Origin: Syngnathus acus
Taxonomy: Eukaryota; Chordata; Actinopteri; Syngnathiformes; Syngnathidae
Direction of reading: 5' to 3'
Assembly: GCF_901709675.1 (NCBI RefSeq)
Contig: NC_051103.1
Location: 173,501 to 237,500, forward strand
Length of the DNA stretch: 64,000 bases
Shown here: one piece after another, positions 41,301-52,689 of the stretch
Layout of the letters: each line of letters starts with the position of its first letter
How positions within the stretch are numbered: position 1 is the stretch's first letter
The notes under the pieces: generated by a model
Database searches by the model: none
Told to the model about the DNA's origin: nothing
The model's input: only the letters and a program-made list of their open reading frames with translations
Position numbers and translations under genes: made by a program

Positions 41301-41940
41301 ATTCAACTTCTTCTGCATTCTTCTGCCTCTTTTTTATTTATTTATTCCTTTTTCTTTTTTTTTTTTTTTTTTTTAGCTTAACTACTTCCACAAATTCATC
41401 TGATTCACTTCATTCCACTTTTAACACTTTTAACACATTCCAAATATTCATGCCAAATATTCTAAATATTTACGGTTTTCGAGAAATTTACAAATTTTAA
41501 ACCAATATTTCACCATTCAATCTTCATGGCACATTCAACATTTCTCATTTTCTTCCTCATAATTCCTCCAATTCGCCTTCTTTCACTTCCTAGATTAAAA
41601 TTTCACATTTTCACTTTTAACATTGCGGTAAAACTTTGCAAAATTTCCTTTTTCCCTTATAATTTCTAATTAATTTTTTCACTGACTCAACCCATTTCAA
41701 TTTTTGAACTGTTCATCTTATGCCTACCTATTCCAAAACTTCCCACTTTTGAAAAATTTCAAATTTTCAACTTTAAAATTCACGCCCAATTTTACAGAAT
41801 TCTTTCTATATTTTCATCCATTTTCTGACCACTTCAACACGTTCCAAATTTAAACACAATCTTGTAGCATTCCCCGAATTTTTATTCAGCCTCTACGCCT
41901 TCACACGCAATTTCTACAAAAATGACAAATTCTAATTATT
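41301..41940. other. Retroelement interior, low-complexity T/C-rich
   Basis: T-rich with TTTTAACACTTTTAACAC and a long poly-T at 41348-41375. No coding. Confidence 0.5.
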
Positions 41941-41952
41941 ATTGTTAATCCT

Positions 41953-42001
41953 CCGTGACCCTCGTAAGGACGAGCCGCACCAGTAATGGATGGATGGATG
42001 G
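41953..42001 (+). repeat. 49-bp SINE 3' tip with 12-bp target duplication
   Basis: Only the last part of the common SINE (CCGTGACCCTCGTAAGGACG ... ATGGATGGATGGATGG), flanked by ATTGTTAATCCT on both sides (41941-41952, 42002-42013). An extreme 5'-truncated retroposition. Confidence 0.85.
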
Positions 42002-42013
42002 ATTGTTAATCCT

Positions 42014-43483
42014 AACCCCAAGTACCTATCATAAATTGCCATTTAAATCAATTGTCGCAAGGGTCATGTCACTGTAATTGTTATTTAAAAACCCTACTGT
42101 ATTCTTTTTTAATTAAGTAGTGCCCTGTATTACTATTTTGCTGACTATCCAGAATTCCAACTTTCTTATGGCCCCTCACCCCTTCCAGCTCAAATATGCA
42201 TCCTATAAATCAGTCGCAATTGATGTGTAATTAAATTCTGTCGTTTTGATAAAGGTCAATTAAGTTTAGCAATTCAGCCTTCTGTTGCCCGAATCCAAAT
42301 TTTCACCGGTCCAATTATAACATTTCATTATTTCAATTAGATTCATCATGTCTTCGAAATGCTATGTTACATAAAAATGTATGATTCAAATGATTTAATT
42401 TCTATCGATCAATGTCCACTTTGCAAAGTTTCTGATCGCGCTGTCGTATGATTTGTTATTATTAGTGCATCTTCACTGTCCATATCTATGTATTTTGTTT
42501 TTTTTATCCCCGTTTCAGTGTCAATAAGCAGCCTTATTATTCCCTCTTTTATCAAAACTCCTCAGTTATGTCCGCCCCAGCACCCAAACACACTTCCATC
42601 CCTTTTGTCCCCTACTCCACCAACTTTGTAATGCTTCAGCAGTCTTTAGCAATGTGTCCAGTTTGACTTCATGTGCCTCGTGCAAGTCTTTAGCAGCCTC
42701 TCCTCTTAGATTCTCATGATGATGACTCAGGGCTGGATTGTCCGCCATTCTCAAATGCGTCCATCTTGTCTTTGTTCTTTCAGTCCATTTTCTTTTTGAT
42801 CTGCAACTGTGTGTATTCCACCAACTGTATGGTTCTTGTCCTGTGAAGAGCTGTGCTTGCCCCCTTCAAGCATGATAATAGTTCCCGTTGTTCTCCCAAA
42901 GGTCAAAGGTGTCTCATGACCAGGGACAGTCCTCTGTTGATTTTGAGACAGCCAGTGGAGTACGAGGACTCAGTTCAGGACTTGTGCCACACGCTAGGGC
43001 AGAACACACTGGGACACAAATTTCACAAAACTATCTTCGTGTTATCAGTCTTCCTGTGTAGTATTTGTTCCTTACACCCCAAATCTTCCTCTTAACATTT
43101 TGTCTCCTACCAGTTGCGCACACTCATCATCTTACTATCAAGCCGCCCTTATCAAATGCTTTTTTTTTTTTTTTCTTTTTTTTTTTTCTGAGTAATCCAT
43201 CCACCATTAACACAGCTAAAATCCTCGTTCCAGTGTTTATCATCAAATAAAGTTCCGAAATCCTTTGTATTAAACTGTAATGTAATTTAACAATCTACCA
43301 ACATGGTTGTATATGCGGTGAATGTTATTGTTCAATCTATAGGTCATACAGCGCCTGTGTTCCAAATATGACACTCCTCCTTGATTTACCATCTCATATG
43401 TTATTGTTGTCAGCAGCGCTAAATCATAGTGCTTGAAAGTGAATGTCTTATCGCCCAATTTAAAACACATGCCACATTTGAGC
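42014..43483 (-). other. Retroelement interior, no gene recognised
   Basis: No domain found. The 62-codon minus-strand frame at 42566-42754 has no recognisable features; a TTTTTTTT-rich stretch lies at 43160-43190. Confidence 0.4.
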
Positions 43484-43485
43484 TA

Positions 43486-43591
43486 CCGTTTTTTTCCGTG
43501 TATAATACGCAAAATTTAACTAATTTATTGTCCTAAAATCTGGGGTGCGCATTATACATGGGTACAATTTTTTTTTTTTTTTTTTTTAATT

Positions 43592-43635
<44 letters not shown>

Positions 43636-44429
43636 AAATCATGGTACTGGTACGAGTATTGATTTATGTATTGTTCTCTTCTTGTCATGTTGTGAAAGAA
43701 TGTGGGTTGAATAAATACCGAAAGAACAATAGTGTGTTTGTACTGTGCTCTGGTAATTTCGTCAAAGAAGGGATAATAGTCCTCTTCTCTTCTTGACTGA
43801 CAATGAATGTGATAGTTTAATACAATCAGCAAATAACAAAATGCGTATTATAGGTAATATTTTATTTCACAACACTTTGCCTTGTTCCTTTCGTCTCTGC
43901 TGTTCACTTCAAACACGCTCCATACGAACGCAATGCTCTCGTATCAAACGCTTGCTCGATCACCTGCTCGTTTGCTGTCACAATGTACCCTACACAAATC
44001 CGAAACATTTGTTGCGGCTCCGAGTCACGACGAGGGGCAAGTTTTGGTTTCCAAGGGTGTTTTTATTCCTCTTCAACGTCTCTCCCATACAGAGCCGCCT
44101 TTTTCACATGTCCGCACGTCACTTTCCTCTCTTTTCATCTGATCGCGGTGGTGCCTTTATGGGCAGTCGGAGAAATCAACGCCAACAAAAAAAATACATC
44201 CAGCCTAGTTAAGACCATACCAAAGACTATAAAAATGGGACCCATTGCCTCCCTGCGTGTGTGACGATCATTGGGACTTTAAAAAAAAAAAAAAAAAAAA
44301 AAATTAAAATAAAAATTAAAAAAAATTGGGTGCGTATTATACATGGGTACAGGCTTTTTTCCAGCATCAACATGCCATTGTTAGGGTGCGTATTATACAT
44401 GGGGGCGTATTATACACGGAAAAAAACGG
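43486..44429 (-). mobile_element. TA-inserting non-autonomous DNA element, copy 3
   Basis: A 944-bp element, reverse-oriented and nearly identical to 24498-25427: a 139-codon chance frame has the same translation in both. Flanked by TA (43484-43485, 44430-44431). It lies within the LTR element and is therefore younger than it. Confidence 0.9.
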
Positions 44430-44431
44430 TA

Positions 44432-46544
44432 GTATTTATTCATTTATTTATTTGCCATCCTCATGTTAGCTGGCATGTGTCAGAATTAAAATGTAATTTT
44501 GCTTTTAATTTTAAGTCTTTCTAAATTGCTATATTACTGCACCGAGATAAACTGTTAAATATATCTTTAAAAACAAACAAAAACAATCTATGCTCCTGCA
44601 CAGACTCTTAAAAGTGGCACCCAAATGCCAGATTACATATCAAACCTCCTCCTTCACTCTCATTTTTTTTTGATAAAACAGTCTACTTATCTAGACACTG
44701 TCATCACGTACTAAATAATGGTCCCTCAAAACATGTGACTAGAATTTGGACAATTATTAACCCCCATCAATTGATCAATTATCTCCCCACTAAATTCCTA
44801 GCCTGTTAACCTATCTGCATAAAGAAGACATTTACAATGCAGGCGATAAGAGAATAACAAGGAACACCTGAACCCTAACCCAAGAACACAAGAAAAACAT
44901 AACAATAAACAAAATAAACCCAAGTGCTCCAAATGTTTCCTCATTAAAATTTTAGCCTTTTTGTGCAGAGCACCATTGATTTCTCATCATTGACCTAATT
45001 TTATCCTTAATTTAATCCCAATCACGAATGCCCCCTACTTAATAATTTACTTGGTGTTCTTTTAATAAAAAGTGCCCCCTTGCAATGTCGTTTTTATTTG
45101 TTATTTTTAACTCTAAGTGATTCAAATCTTTGATTTATTCTTACATGTAACCACCTTGTATAGTCTAATGTCCTAATCGATCAATAATTCCTCCTAAGTG
45201 TAACATCTGCAATCACAATTTAATTTTATCCAATTCTACAATGTATGTTCTCTTTTACTCTCACATTTTTTATGAGGGCTGGGCACTCTCCTTTTTGGAC
45301 CAGTTTCTGTCCACAACCCTCAGATTATTCTATAATTTCTAATGTTTACATTTCACAATGCCAGTCTGATAAACCATTGTCTAGCACACCATCTTCGTGC
45401 ACCATTTTAACCCAATTCCATCATTTCTAACAAACTGATACACAAAGACAAACATAGATAACACACAGGCCCACAACATAGACATGACAATCTTCCCAGT
45501 TGATGACAAGGGGGGGGGCAACCGAAGTGTGGAGAGCCTCGCCACCACCACGTCGCACAATGCAACCCCCCACCTCTGTCCAGAATATGCATTTGTGCCC
45601 ACCTGACCGTTTGGCCCAAACTTTAGAGCCGCACCCTTTTGAAAACAAAAATGGTTATAGTATAACCCCACCACACAATGGGATATAACCTTCATGCTAA
45701 TTATATATACATTCTTTATCAAATTCTTTTTAAGCCATCTTTCTGACTCCAACTCACATGCCAAATATAAATCAACAATTTTATACAAATCAACTTATTG
45801 TTCTTCATGAACCACAAATCATCACTTCCACCCCATGAACTGCACCACCACAACTAATCACTCACTTCTCCAGCTGCGTCGCTGTCCCATCTGACAGCCA
45901 AGCCTGCTTTCCACACAATATCATCATAGTCACACTTCAACAATTATGTAGCGACCTGGTTAACCCAGTTACCCTTCGCCCTAGACAACAATATAAGTCT
46001 CTAAGGTCGCACTATTGAGGTCGCCAGGCATCTGTCCTGCTATATCAGCGATGCCTTCACCTTTTTTTTTTTTCTTTTTCACGAGTCCCCGATTCGTATT
46101 GGTGGCCTGGCCGATCCAATCGACCCTGACCTTAGGCAACAGTACAAAGTCCCTAAGCGTCTACTATTGAGGCCACTCCGGTGCCCATATGCTAGCCATT
46201 GGCATCCCACAAGTTCCACGGTGTGAGTTTCCTTCGCTGATCAGACGAAGTCCTCACCACCTTTCTCCTTTTCTTTTCCACAAAATGTCACTTTTTCACC
46301 AGTTCCCATACAAGCATAAATGTAGTATATACATACAACCACAATTCCTGAACACAGAGCTAAAATTATTAATTTTTAATTTTAATTTTACTCCGCTTTC
46401 ACTCCACAATATTGCTGAACTGGGAGATTTTATTGAAAAAAAAAAGGTTCCCCCTTACCTTTTGTGTTGATCGGACTGCAATATTGTTGAGCAAGAGCGG
46501 AGATGGAAGAATCCTTCCTGGAGCATGCACTTTCCCTTCTGAAG
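44432..46544 (-). other. Retroelement 5' leader side, no gene recognised
   Basis: Follows the primer-binding site in element orientation. It includes a possible splice donor CAAAAG/GTAAGG at about 46455-46465 and two imperfect ~60-bp repeats (about 45965-46025 and 46118-46178, sharing GCACTATTGAGG/TCTACTATTGAGG). A 135-codon minus frame (45381-45788) has no known domain. Confidence 0.4.
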
Positions 46545-46566
46545 AAATCACGTCGGATGGTCACCA
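46545..46566 (-). promoter_or_regulatory. Primer-binding site resembling tRNA-Trp
   Basis: On the minus strand, two bases after the LTR, reads TGGTGACCATCCGACGTG, then ATTT. The vertebrate tRNA-Trp 3' end calls for TGGTGACCCCGACGTGATTT; the site matches except for an AT insertion. It sets the element orientation as minus. Confidence 0.75.
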
Positions 46567-46568
46567 TT

Positions 46569-47688
46569 TGTTGGATTTTGGTCCACAATTTAGGGAGCGC
46601 TATCTGCGCCTCACGGCAAAAGCCATTGCCAATCACCTGTTATCCAATTTACTCACTGCGTGCTCGTTTAATTTCTTCAGATTTAGGAAAATGCAAAGAC
46701 ACTGAAGCAGAAATTAGACTTACACAGGTTGGTTGAGTTCAATCACAATTCTTGTTAAGAAAGCTCTGTTTTCAGGAAAGTACAATACAGCGCTGGGCCT
46801 TTCAAGAGCAGAAAGTCTCCATTCAGAAAAGGCAACGTTCAAGGTTCTTTGGTCAGCTTATATTCAGTTGGACAGGCCGGTGTGGGGCGAGTTTGATGGG
46901 CGATGAGTCGTTGGGGTGGGGCGAGTTCGCAGTGGAGTTTGATTCCATGGGAGTGGGTGCTGGTTCTGGACGATTCGGTGTGTGTGTGGGGGCTGTTGTC
47001 TTCCATCCCGTCTTTCGGCCTTGGTGATCATCTTTGGCCGAGTCCCTGGCTGTCTCCCTCTGGCACCAGCTGGTTTTTATCTCCAAGTGACCTTCCTGTA
47101 AACATTCTCCTCCATCCTTGCACATATACTGTCGGACCTCATTCTTTCAATTTTGTCCCTGACTATGCAAAGTTAGTTCTTTTGATACTCCATGTCTTTG
47201 CTCACATCATTATATTCTTAGTTTAATCATGCTTCCCACCATATATTTTCTTTGTTAGGCAAAACATTTCCCTCTGTGCAGAGCGTTCAGTAGTAATCGA
47301 AAAGCTGGCGTCCCGCATTAGGCGACATATGACGTTTAGTCAAAACACAAGATATAATCAAGTACTGAATGGTCAAGACGACTCTGGCCGTGTCCATGAT
47401 TTAGAGAGAAAACATCAGGCATGCATTACACAGTTCCTTAAGGGTCATTAAGCTATTTAGGCAACATATCAAAAGACATTTATTTTGCAGTGCACAGAAA
47501 TACATATTGAATCGTGAAGTTGTAGCAACCTCTGTTATTATCTTATATCAAAGAATGTCTAATTATGTCTTCTTTATTGGTTGACTCCATGAATATACTT
47601 GTCTGCTTATATACTTTATCCAAAGAGATGTGAGCGTATCTGTTATTGTGGCTAGGCGGGTTTTGTGTCTTTTGACCCTATTCCTTCA
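46569..47688 (-). repeat. 5' LTR of the LTR retroelement
   Basis: A 1120-bp LTR, uninterrupted, with the TG..CA ends of its partner. The right flank CTAC continues the hAT transposase frame. It lacks the hAT insertion carried by the other LTR. Confidence 0.85.
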
Positions 47689-47692
47689 CTAC

Positions 47693-48365
47693 ATTGCAGT
47701 GCCGTAACAGAGTTGTCACCCAATATTATAATAGCATAAGTGCGTTCAAGATAATGCTGTCACTGTGGGAGACTCTGAAGGCACCGGATAGTCCCGATAA
47801 TGATTTGGATAAATATAAAGGCAACATAACAGATTTGCTGCGAGAGTTTGAGCAGAGGTGAACTTGAGAACAAATTTGGCTTTTTTCACTCGCCATTTAC
47901 AGTGAAGCCTTCTGATATGCCAGCTGACATTCAACTCAAGCTTATTGACTTGTAGTGCGATTCCGCTATGAAGGATAAATTTGGGTCCGTGCGATTGGAT
48001 ACGTTTTATCAATATTTTGTGCCAGGTTACCCTAAATTAACAGCCATGGCTGCAAAGGTTCTATCTATGTTTGGGACTACTTATCTTTGTGAACAGGTGT
48101 TCTCTGTCATGAACGATAATAAAACAAAGCAGACAAAATATCGCAGACAAATATCCAGTTAGCCCGAGGAGAAGACATGTTATATTGCATGTGAATGCTG
48201 CCTACTCCCTCAAGGTGAACAAATAAACACTTGAATGACATTGTTAAATGTGCTGCTACTCAGGATTTGACAACTAATATCGATGCACTTGTGAAGGCAA
48301 AAAAATGCCAAGTTTCAGGAGCCAGCAGCAGCAAGCAGACTGCAGAAGTGCAGTGAGAGAAAGAG
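47693..48365 (+). pseudogene. GTF2IRD2-like hAT transposase, C-terminal part
   Basis: Continues the frame broken at 36073: RNRVVTQYYNSISAFKIMLS, WETLKAPDSPD, a frameshift, then FGLFSLPFTVKPSDMPADIQ, LKLIDL, a stop, CDSAMKDKFGSVRLDTFYQY and MFGTTYLCEQVFSVM, the hAT dimerisation region, ending near KKCQVSGASSSKQTAEVQ. Several stops. The element's terminal repeats were not identified. Confidence 0.8.
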
Positions 48366-48564
48366 AACAAAGTGTGATTACACAATTTGTCTGCACTCAT
48401 TACTTTTTATTAAATTTATTTATTTTGGTTTTCTTTTTGTATTTATTTCAAAGCAGTATGACAATTAAGGTGAAAGTTTTTTTTTCCATAGCTCCCAGCT
48501 GTATTTTAATTTTTTGTGTGTCATTGTAATTGTTTTCTTTTTTTGCCATTGCAGTTTTTGTTGT

Positions 48565-49143
48565 TGATTGTTGCGACACCGTATTCTGCAAAATTTACGA
48601 CAGTGCCCTGATTTACGCTATTGCGCTCGTAAGCGAACGCGAGTCAGACAAGTAGCAAGTAGCGGCTGTCGGTAAGTGCGGGTGGCTCATGCTAACGTTC
48701 ATGTCCTTCGCCTCATGCTACGCTCTCTTGTTAGCTCCCACCTCTATAGAATGACGTGGTCCACGAGGAAGACTCCCGACGGATCTTCGACACTGTTCGC
48801 CCACAGCAGGCAACCACACATATACACATCATCTACACAAACACACTCTAAGAACTTTGGACAACGAACTATATTTTTTTTGCTGGCCAGTATAAGCTAT
48901 ATTTCAACGTTGCAAAGGACTCTGAGGTGTATTTTCTAATTGCTCGCGAAGACCGTGTCGGTATTTGTTCTTATCTATTTTTTTATTTTCATTTACTAGT
49001 GTGTTGGAATATGTGTATTGTGTTGTTGGTGAGGTGACTGTTGCACTTCAGTCCCAGAAACAATTGATAATTAAAGTGGACGATAGTAAACCGCTATCAG
49101 TACCCTGTGCCCTTCTTGTAATGGTTACAAGGAGAAAGAAAAT
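48565..49143 (+). repeat. Probable LTR end preceding a tRNA-Lys3-like PBS
   Basis: Non-coding sequence that starts near TGTTGCGACACCGTATTC and leads into a primer-binding site at 49144. LTR boundaries are uncertain because the partner LTR is not in the window. GTATAAGCTATATTTC at about 48890 could be a promoter box. Confidence 0.45.
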
Positions 49144-49161
49144 TGGCGCCCAAACAGGGAC
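49144..49161 (+). promoter_or_regulatory. Primer-binding site resembling tRNA-Lys3
   Basis: TGGCGCCCAAACAGGGAC differs at one base from the complement of the tRNA-Lys3 3' end (TGGCGCCCGAACAGGGAC). The following TTGAAG also matches. The element is cut off about 90 bp further on by a LINE 3' end. Confidence 0.75.
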
Positions 49162-49249
49162 TTGAAGTGCATACATCTCACTTCAAGGGAAATTATTTTT
49201 GAGCATATGCAATTGAGAGTTCACGTAGCAAAAATTGAGTTTTCAAGAT

Positions 49250-49511
49250 ACAAGAATTTTTACTGGCCATGTTTGAGCACGACAAAATTTGATTTCGGTA
49301 CATCACAGCCTCTGTTCAACATTTAGGTGACTAACAACACTCAGGACATGTGCGAAAATTGACAAATATTCTCAGACATCCCCTGATCTTAAACTCCCAC
49401 GAGGACAAGGAAAAACTCAAAACTCCTACTTGGGGAAATGAGAAACCTTGAGAAGAGACCACAGATGGGAGGATCCCTCTTCCAGGATGACCAGCCTGCA
49501 ATGGATGCAGA
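49250..49511 (-). repeat. 3' UTR of split Rex1-like LINE copy 4
   Basis: Matches the 3' UTR of copy 3 (ACAACACTCAGGACATGTG, AGAGACCACAGATGGGAGG). It continues at 52854 on the other side of the Rex3 insertion. Confidence 0.8.
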
Positions 49512-50180
49512 GAGGACACATCCATCCATCCATCCATCTTCTTCCGCTTATCCGGGGTCGGGTCGCGGGGGCAGCAGCTTCAGGAGGGACTCCCAGACTT
49601 CCCTCTCCCCAGCCACTTCATCTAGCTCATCCCGGGGGATCCCAAGGCGTTCCCAGGCCAGCTAAGAGACATAGTCTCTCCAGCGCGTCCTGGGTCGTCC
49701 CCGGGGTCTCCTACCGGTGGGACATGCCCGGAACACCTCCCCAGGGAGCCACCTCATCTGGCTCCTCTCAACATGGAGGAGTAGCGACTCTGCTCCGAGT
49801 CTCTCCCGGATGACCGAACTTCTCACCCAATCTCTAAGGGAGAGCCCGGACATCCTGCGGAGAAAACTCATTTCGGCCGCTTGTATCCGGGATCTCGTTC
49901 TTTCGGTCACGACCCATAGCTTGTGACCATAGGTGAGGATAGGAGCGTAAATCGACGGGTAAATTGAGAGCTTTGCCTTTTGGCTCAGCTATCTCTTTAC
50001 CACGACGGACCGGTACAGAGTCCGCATTACTGCCGACGCTGCACCGATCCGCCTGTCGATCTCGCGCTCCATCCTCCCCTCACTCGTGAACAAGACCCCA
50101 AGATGCTTAAACTCCTCCACTTGGGGCAGGATCTCACCCCCGATCCGGAGAGGGCATTCCACCCTTTTCCGATCGAGGAC

Positions 50181-51371
50181 CTAGGACTCGGATTTGGAGG
50201 TGCTGGCCCTCATCCCGACCGCTTCACACTCGGCTGCGAACCGCTCCAGTGAGAGCTGGAGATCACGGCCTGAAGAAGCCAACAGCACCACGTCGTCTGC
50301 AAAAAGCAGAGACGCGATGCTGAGGTCCCCAAACCGGACACCCTCAACACCTCGGCTGCGCCTAGAAATTCTGTCCATAAGAATTATGAACAGAATCGGT
50401 GACAAAGGGCAGCCTTGGCGGAGTCTAACCCTCACTGAGAACGAATCCGACTTACTGCCGGAAATGCGGACCAAACTCTGGCATCGGTGATACAGGGACC
50501 GAACCGCCCTTATCAGTTGGCACGGTACCCCGTACTCCCGAAGCACCCCCCACAGAACCTCCCGAGGGACACGGTCGAACGCCTTCTCCAAGTCCACAAA
50601 ACACATGTGGACTGGTTGGGCGAACTCCCATGCACCCTCGAGGATCCTGCTGAGGGTGAAGAGCTGGTCCACTGTTCCACGGCCAGGACGAAAGCCACAC
50701 TGTTCCTCCTGAATCCGAGGTTCGACCTCCCGACGGACCCTCCTCTCCAGCACCCCTGAATAGACCTTACCAGGGAGGCTGAGGAGTGTAATTCCCCTGT
50801 AATTGGAACACACCCTCCGGTCCTCCTTCTTAAAGAGGGGAACCACCACCCCAGTCTGCCAATCCAGAGGCACTGTCCCCGATGTCCACGCGATGTTGTA
50901 GAGACGTGTCAGCCATGCCAGCCCCACAACATCCAGAGCCCTTAAGAAATCCGGGCGGATCTCATCCACCCCAGGGGCCTTGCCACCGAGGAGTTTTTTA
51001 ACTACCTCAGTGACTTCGACCCCAGAGATTGGAGAGTCCGCCTCAGAGTCCCCTGGCCCTGCTTCCACAATGGAAGGCGTGTAGGTGGAATTGAGGAGGT
51101 CTTCGAAGTATTCTCCCCACCGACACACGACGTCCCGAGTCGAGGTTAGCAGCACGCCATCTCCACTGTAAACAGTGTTGACGTTGCACTGCTTCCCCCT
51201 CCTGAGACGCCGGATGGTGGACCAGAATTTCCTTGAAGCCGTCCGGAAGTCATTCTCCATGGCCTCGCCGAACTCCTCCCACGCCCGGGTTTTTGCCTCA
51301 GCAACCGCCGAAGCCGCGTTCCGCTTGGCCATCCAGTACCTGTCAGCTGCCTCCGGAGTCCCGCAGGCCAA
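50181..51371 (-). pseudogene. Rex3 reverse transcriptase (396 open codons)
   Basis: RT of the RTE-clade Rex3: VKKLLGGKAPGVDEIRPDFL, NYRGITLLSLPGKVYSGVLE, EEQCGFRPGRGTVDQLFTLS, FVDLEKAFDRVPREVLWGVL, RLRQGCPLSPILF and ASLLFADDVVLLASS with catalytic FADD. It ends at a TAG after STSKSES, where other copies continue MVLDRKR, so the C-terminal region (49660-50170) is cut off by a nonsense codon. Upstream the frame is shifted relative to the endonuclease. Confidence 0.85.
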
Positions 51372-51527
51372 AAAGGCCCGATAGGACTCCTTCTTCAGCT
51401 TGACGGCATCCCTTACCGCCGGTGTCCACCAGCGGGTTCGGGGATTGCCGCCACGACAGGCACCTTACGGCCACAGCTCCGGTCGGCTGCCTCAACAATG
51501 GAGGCGCGGAACAAGGTCCACTCGGAC

Positions 51528-52689
51528 TCAATGTCCCCTGCCTCCCCCCGGGACGTGGGAAAAGCCCTGCCGGAGGTGGGAGTTGAAGCTCTTCCTGATA
51601 GGGGATTCCGCCAGACGTTCCCAGCAGACCCTCACAGAGCGTTTGGGTCTGCCAGGTCGGACCGGCATCTTCCCCCACCATCGGAGCCAACCCACCACCA
51701 GGTGGTGATCAGTTGACAGCTCCGCCCCTCTCTTCGCCCGAGTGTCCAAAACATGCGGCCGCAAATCCGATGACACGACTACAAAGTCGATCATCGAACT
51801 GCGGCCTAGGGTGTCCTGGTGCCAAGTGCACACATGGACACCCTTATGTTTGAACATGGTGTTCATTATAGAAAATCCGTGTCGAGCACAGAAGTCCAAT
51901 AATAGAACACCGCTCGGGTTCAGATCGGGGGGGGCCGTTCCTCCCAATCACGCCCTTCCAGGTCTCACTGTCATTGCCCACGTGAGCATTGAAGTCACCC
52001 AGTAGAACGATGGAGTCCCCAGAAGGAGCACTCTCCAGCACTTCCTCCAGGGACCCCAAGAAGGGTGGGTACTCTGAGCTGCCGCTTGGTGTATAGACAC
52101 AAACAACAGTCAGGACCCGTCCCCCCACCCGAAGGCGGAGGGAGGCTACCCTCTCGTTCACCGGGGTGAACCCCAATGTGCAGGCGCCCAGCCGGGGGGC
52201 AATAAGTATACCCACACCTGCTCGACGCCTCTCACCGTGGGCAACTCCAGAGTGGAAGAGAGCCCAGCCCCTCTCGAGAGGGCTTGTACCGGAACCCAAA
52301 CTGTGCGTGGAGGCAAGTCCGACTATATCCAGGCGGAACCTTTCTGCCTCGCACACCAGCTCGGGCTCCTTTCCAGCCAGAGAGGTGACATTCCATGTCC
52401 CAAGAGCCAGCTTCTGCAGCCGGGGATCAGACCGCCAAGGTCCCTGCCTTTGGCCGCCGCCCAGCTTGCACTGCACCCGACCCCTTTGGCCCCTCCCAAA
52501 GGTGGTGAGCCCATGGGAAGGGGGACCCACGTTTTCTTTTCGGGCTGTGGCCGGCCGGGCCCCATGGGCGAAGGCCCGGCCACCAGACGCTCGCCTTCGA
52601 GCCCCGCCTCCAGGCCTGGCTCCAGAGGGGGGCCCCGGTGACCCGCATCCGGGCGAGGGAAAACGGGATCCATTTATTTTTTTCTTCAT
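51528..52689 (-). pseudogene. Rex3 AP endonuclease and linker, frameshifted
   Basis: From 52410 down: [65 protein letters not shown] and [19 protein letters not shown]. At a G-run at about 51928-51935 the frame slips; the end of the domain ([51 protein letters not shown]) continues in another frame to 51528. All catalytic blocks are present, so a homopolymer slip is the main defect here. Confidence 0.8.

Larger units (their letters stand above)
36074..47688 (-). mobile_element. LTR retroelement with tRNA-Trp-like PBS and no recognised genes
   Basis: A complete element with LTRs of about 1.12 kb (36074-38036 including a later hAT; 46569-47688), TG..CA termini and a 4-bp duplication CTAC (36070-36073, 47689-47692). 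Its orientation is minus, shown by a primer-binding site next to the right LTR and a purine tract next to the left one. The 8.5-kb interior shows no gag, protease, RT, integrase or env motif in the open frames I could read. It carries a small hAT element, a SINE tip and a TA-inserting element. LTR near-identity indicates recent insertion, so the missing genes are probably original, making it non-autonomous. Confidence 0.8.

Noticed and set aside
43793-44212. 139-codon frame (also at 24717-25136, reverse) with identical translation
   Set aside because: It lies wholly inside the TA-inserting MITE and overlaps a captured SINE edge and promoter-less repeat; identity reflects recent copying of DNA, not coding.
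24498-44429. A 19-kb inverted duplication suggested by MITE copies 1 and 3
   Set aside because: Similarity ends at the terminal repeats, and the TA-flanked surroundings are unrelated.
45381-45788. 135-codon minus-strand ORF in the LTR element as env or accessory gene
   Set aside because: No signal peptide plus cleavage site pattern, fusion peptide or conserved cysteine array is convincing; composition resembles translated non-coding DNA.
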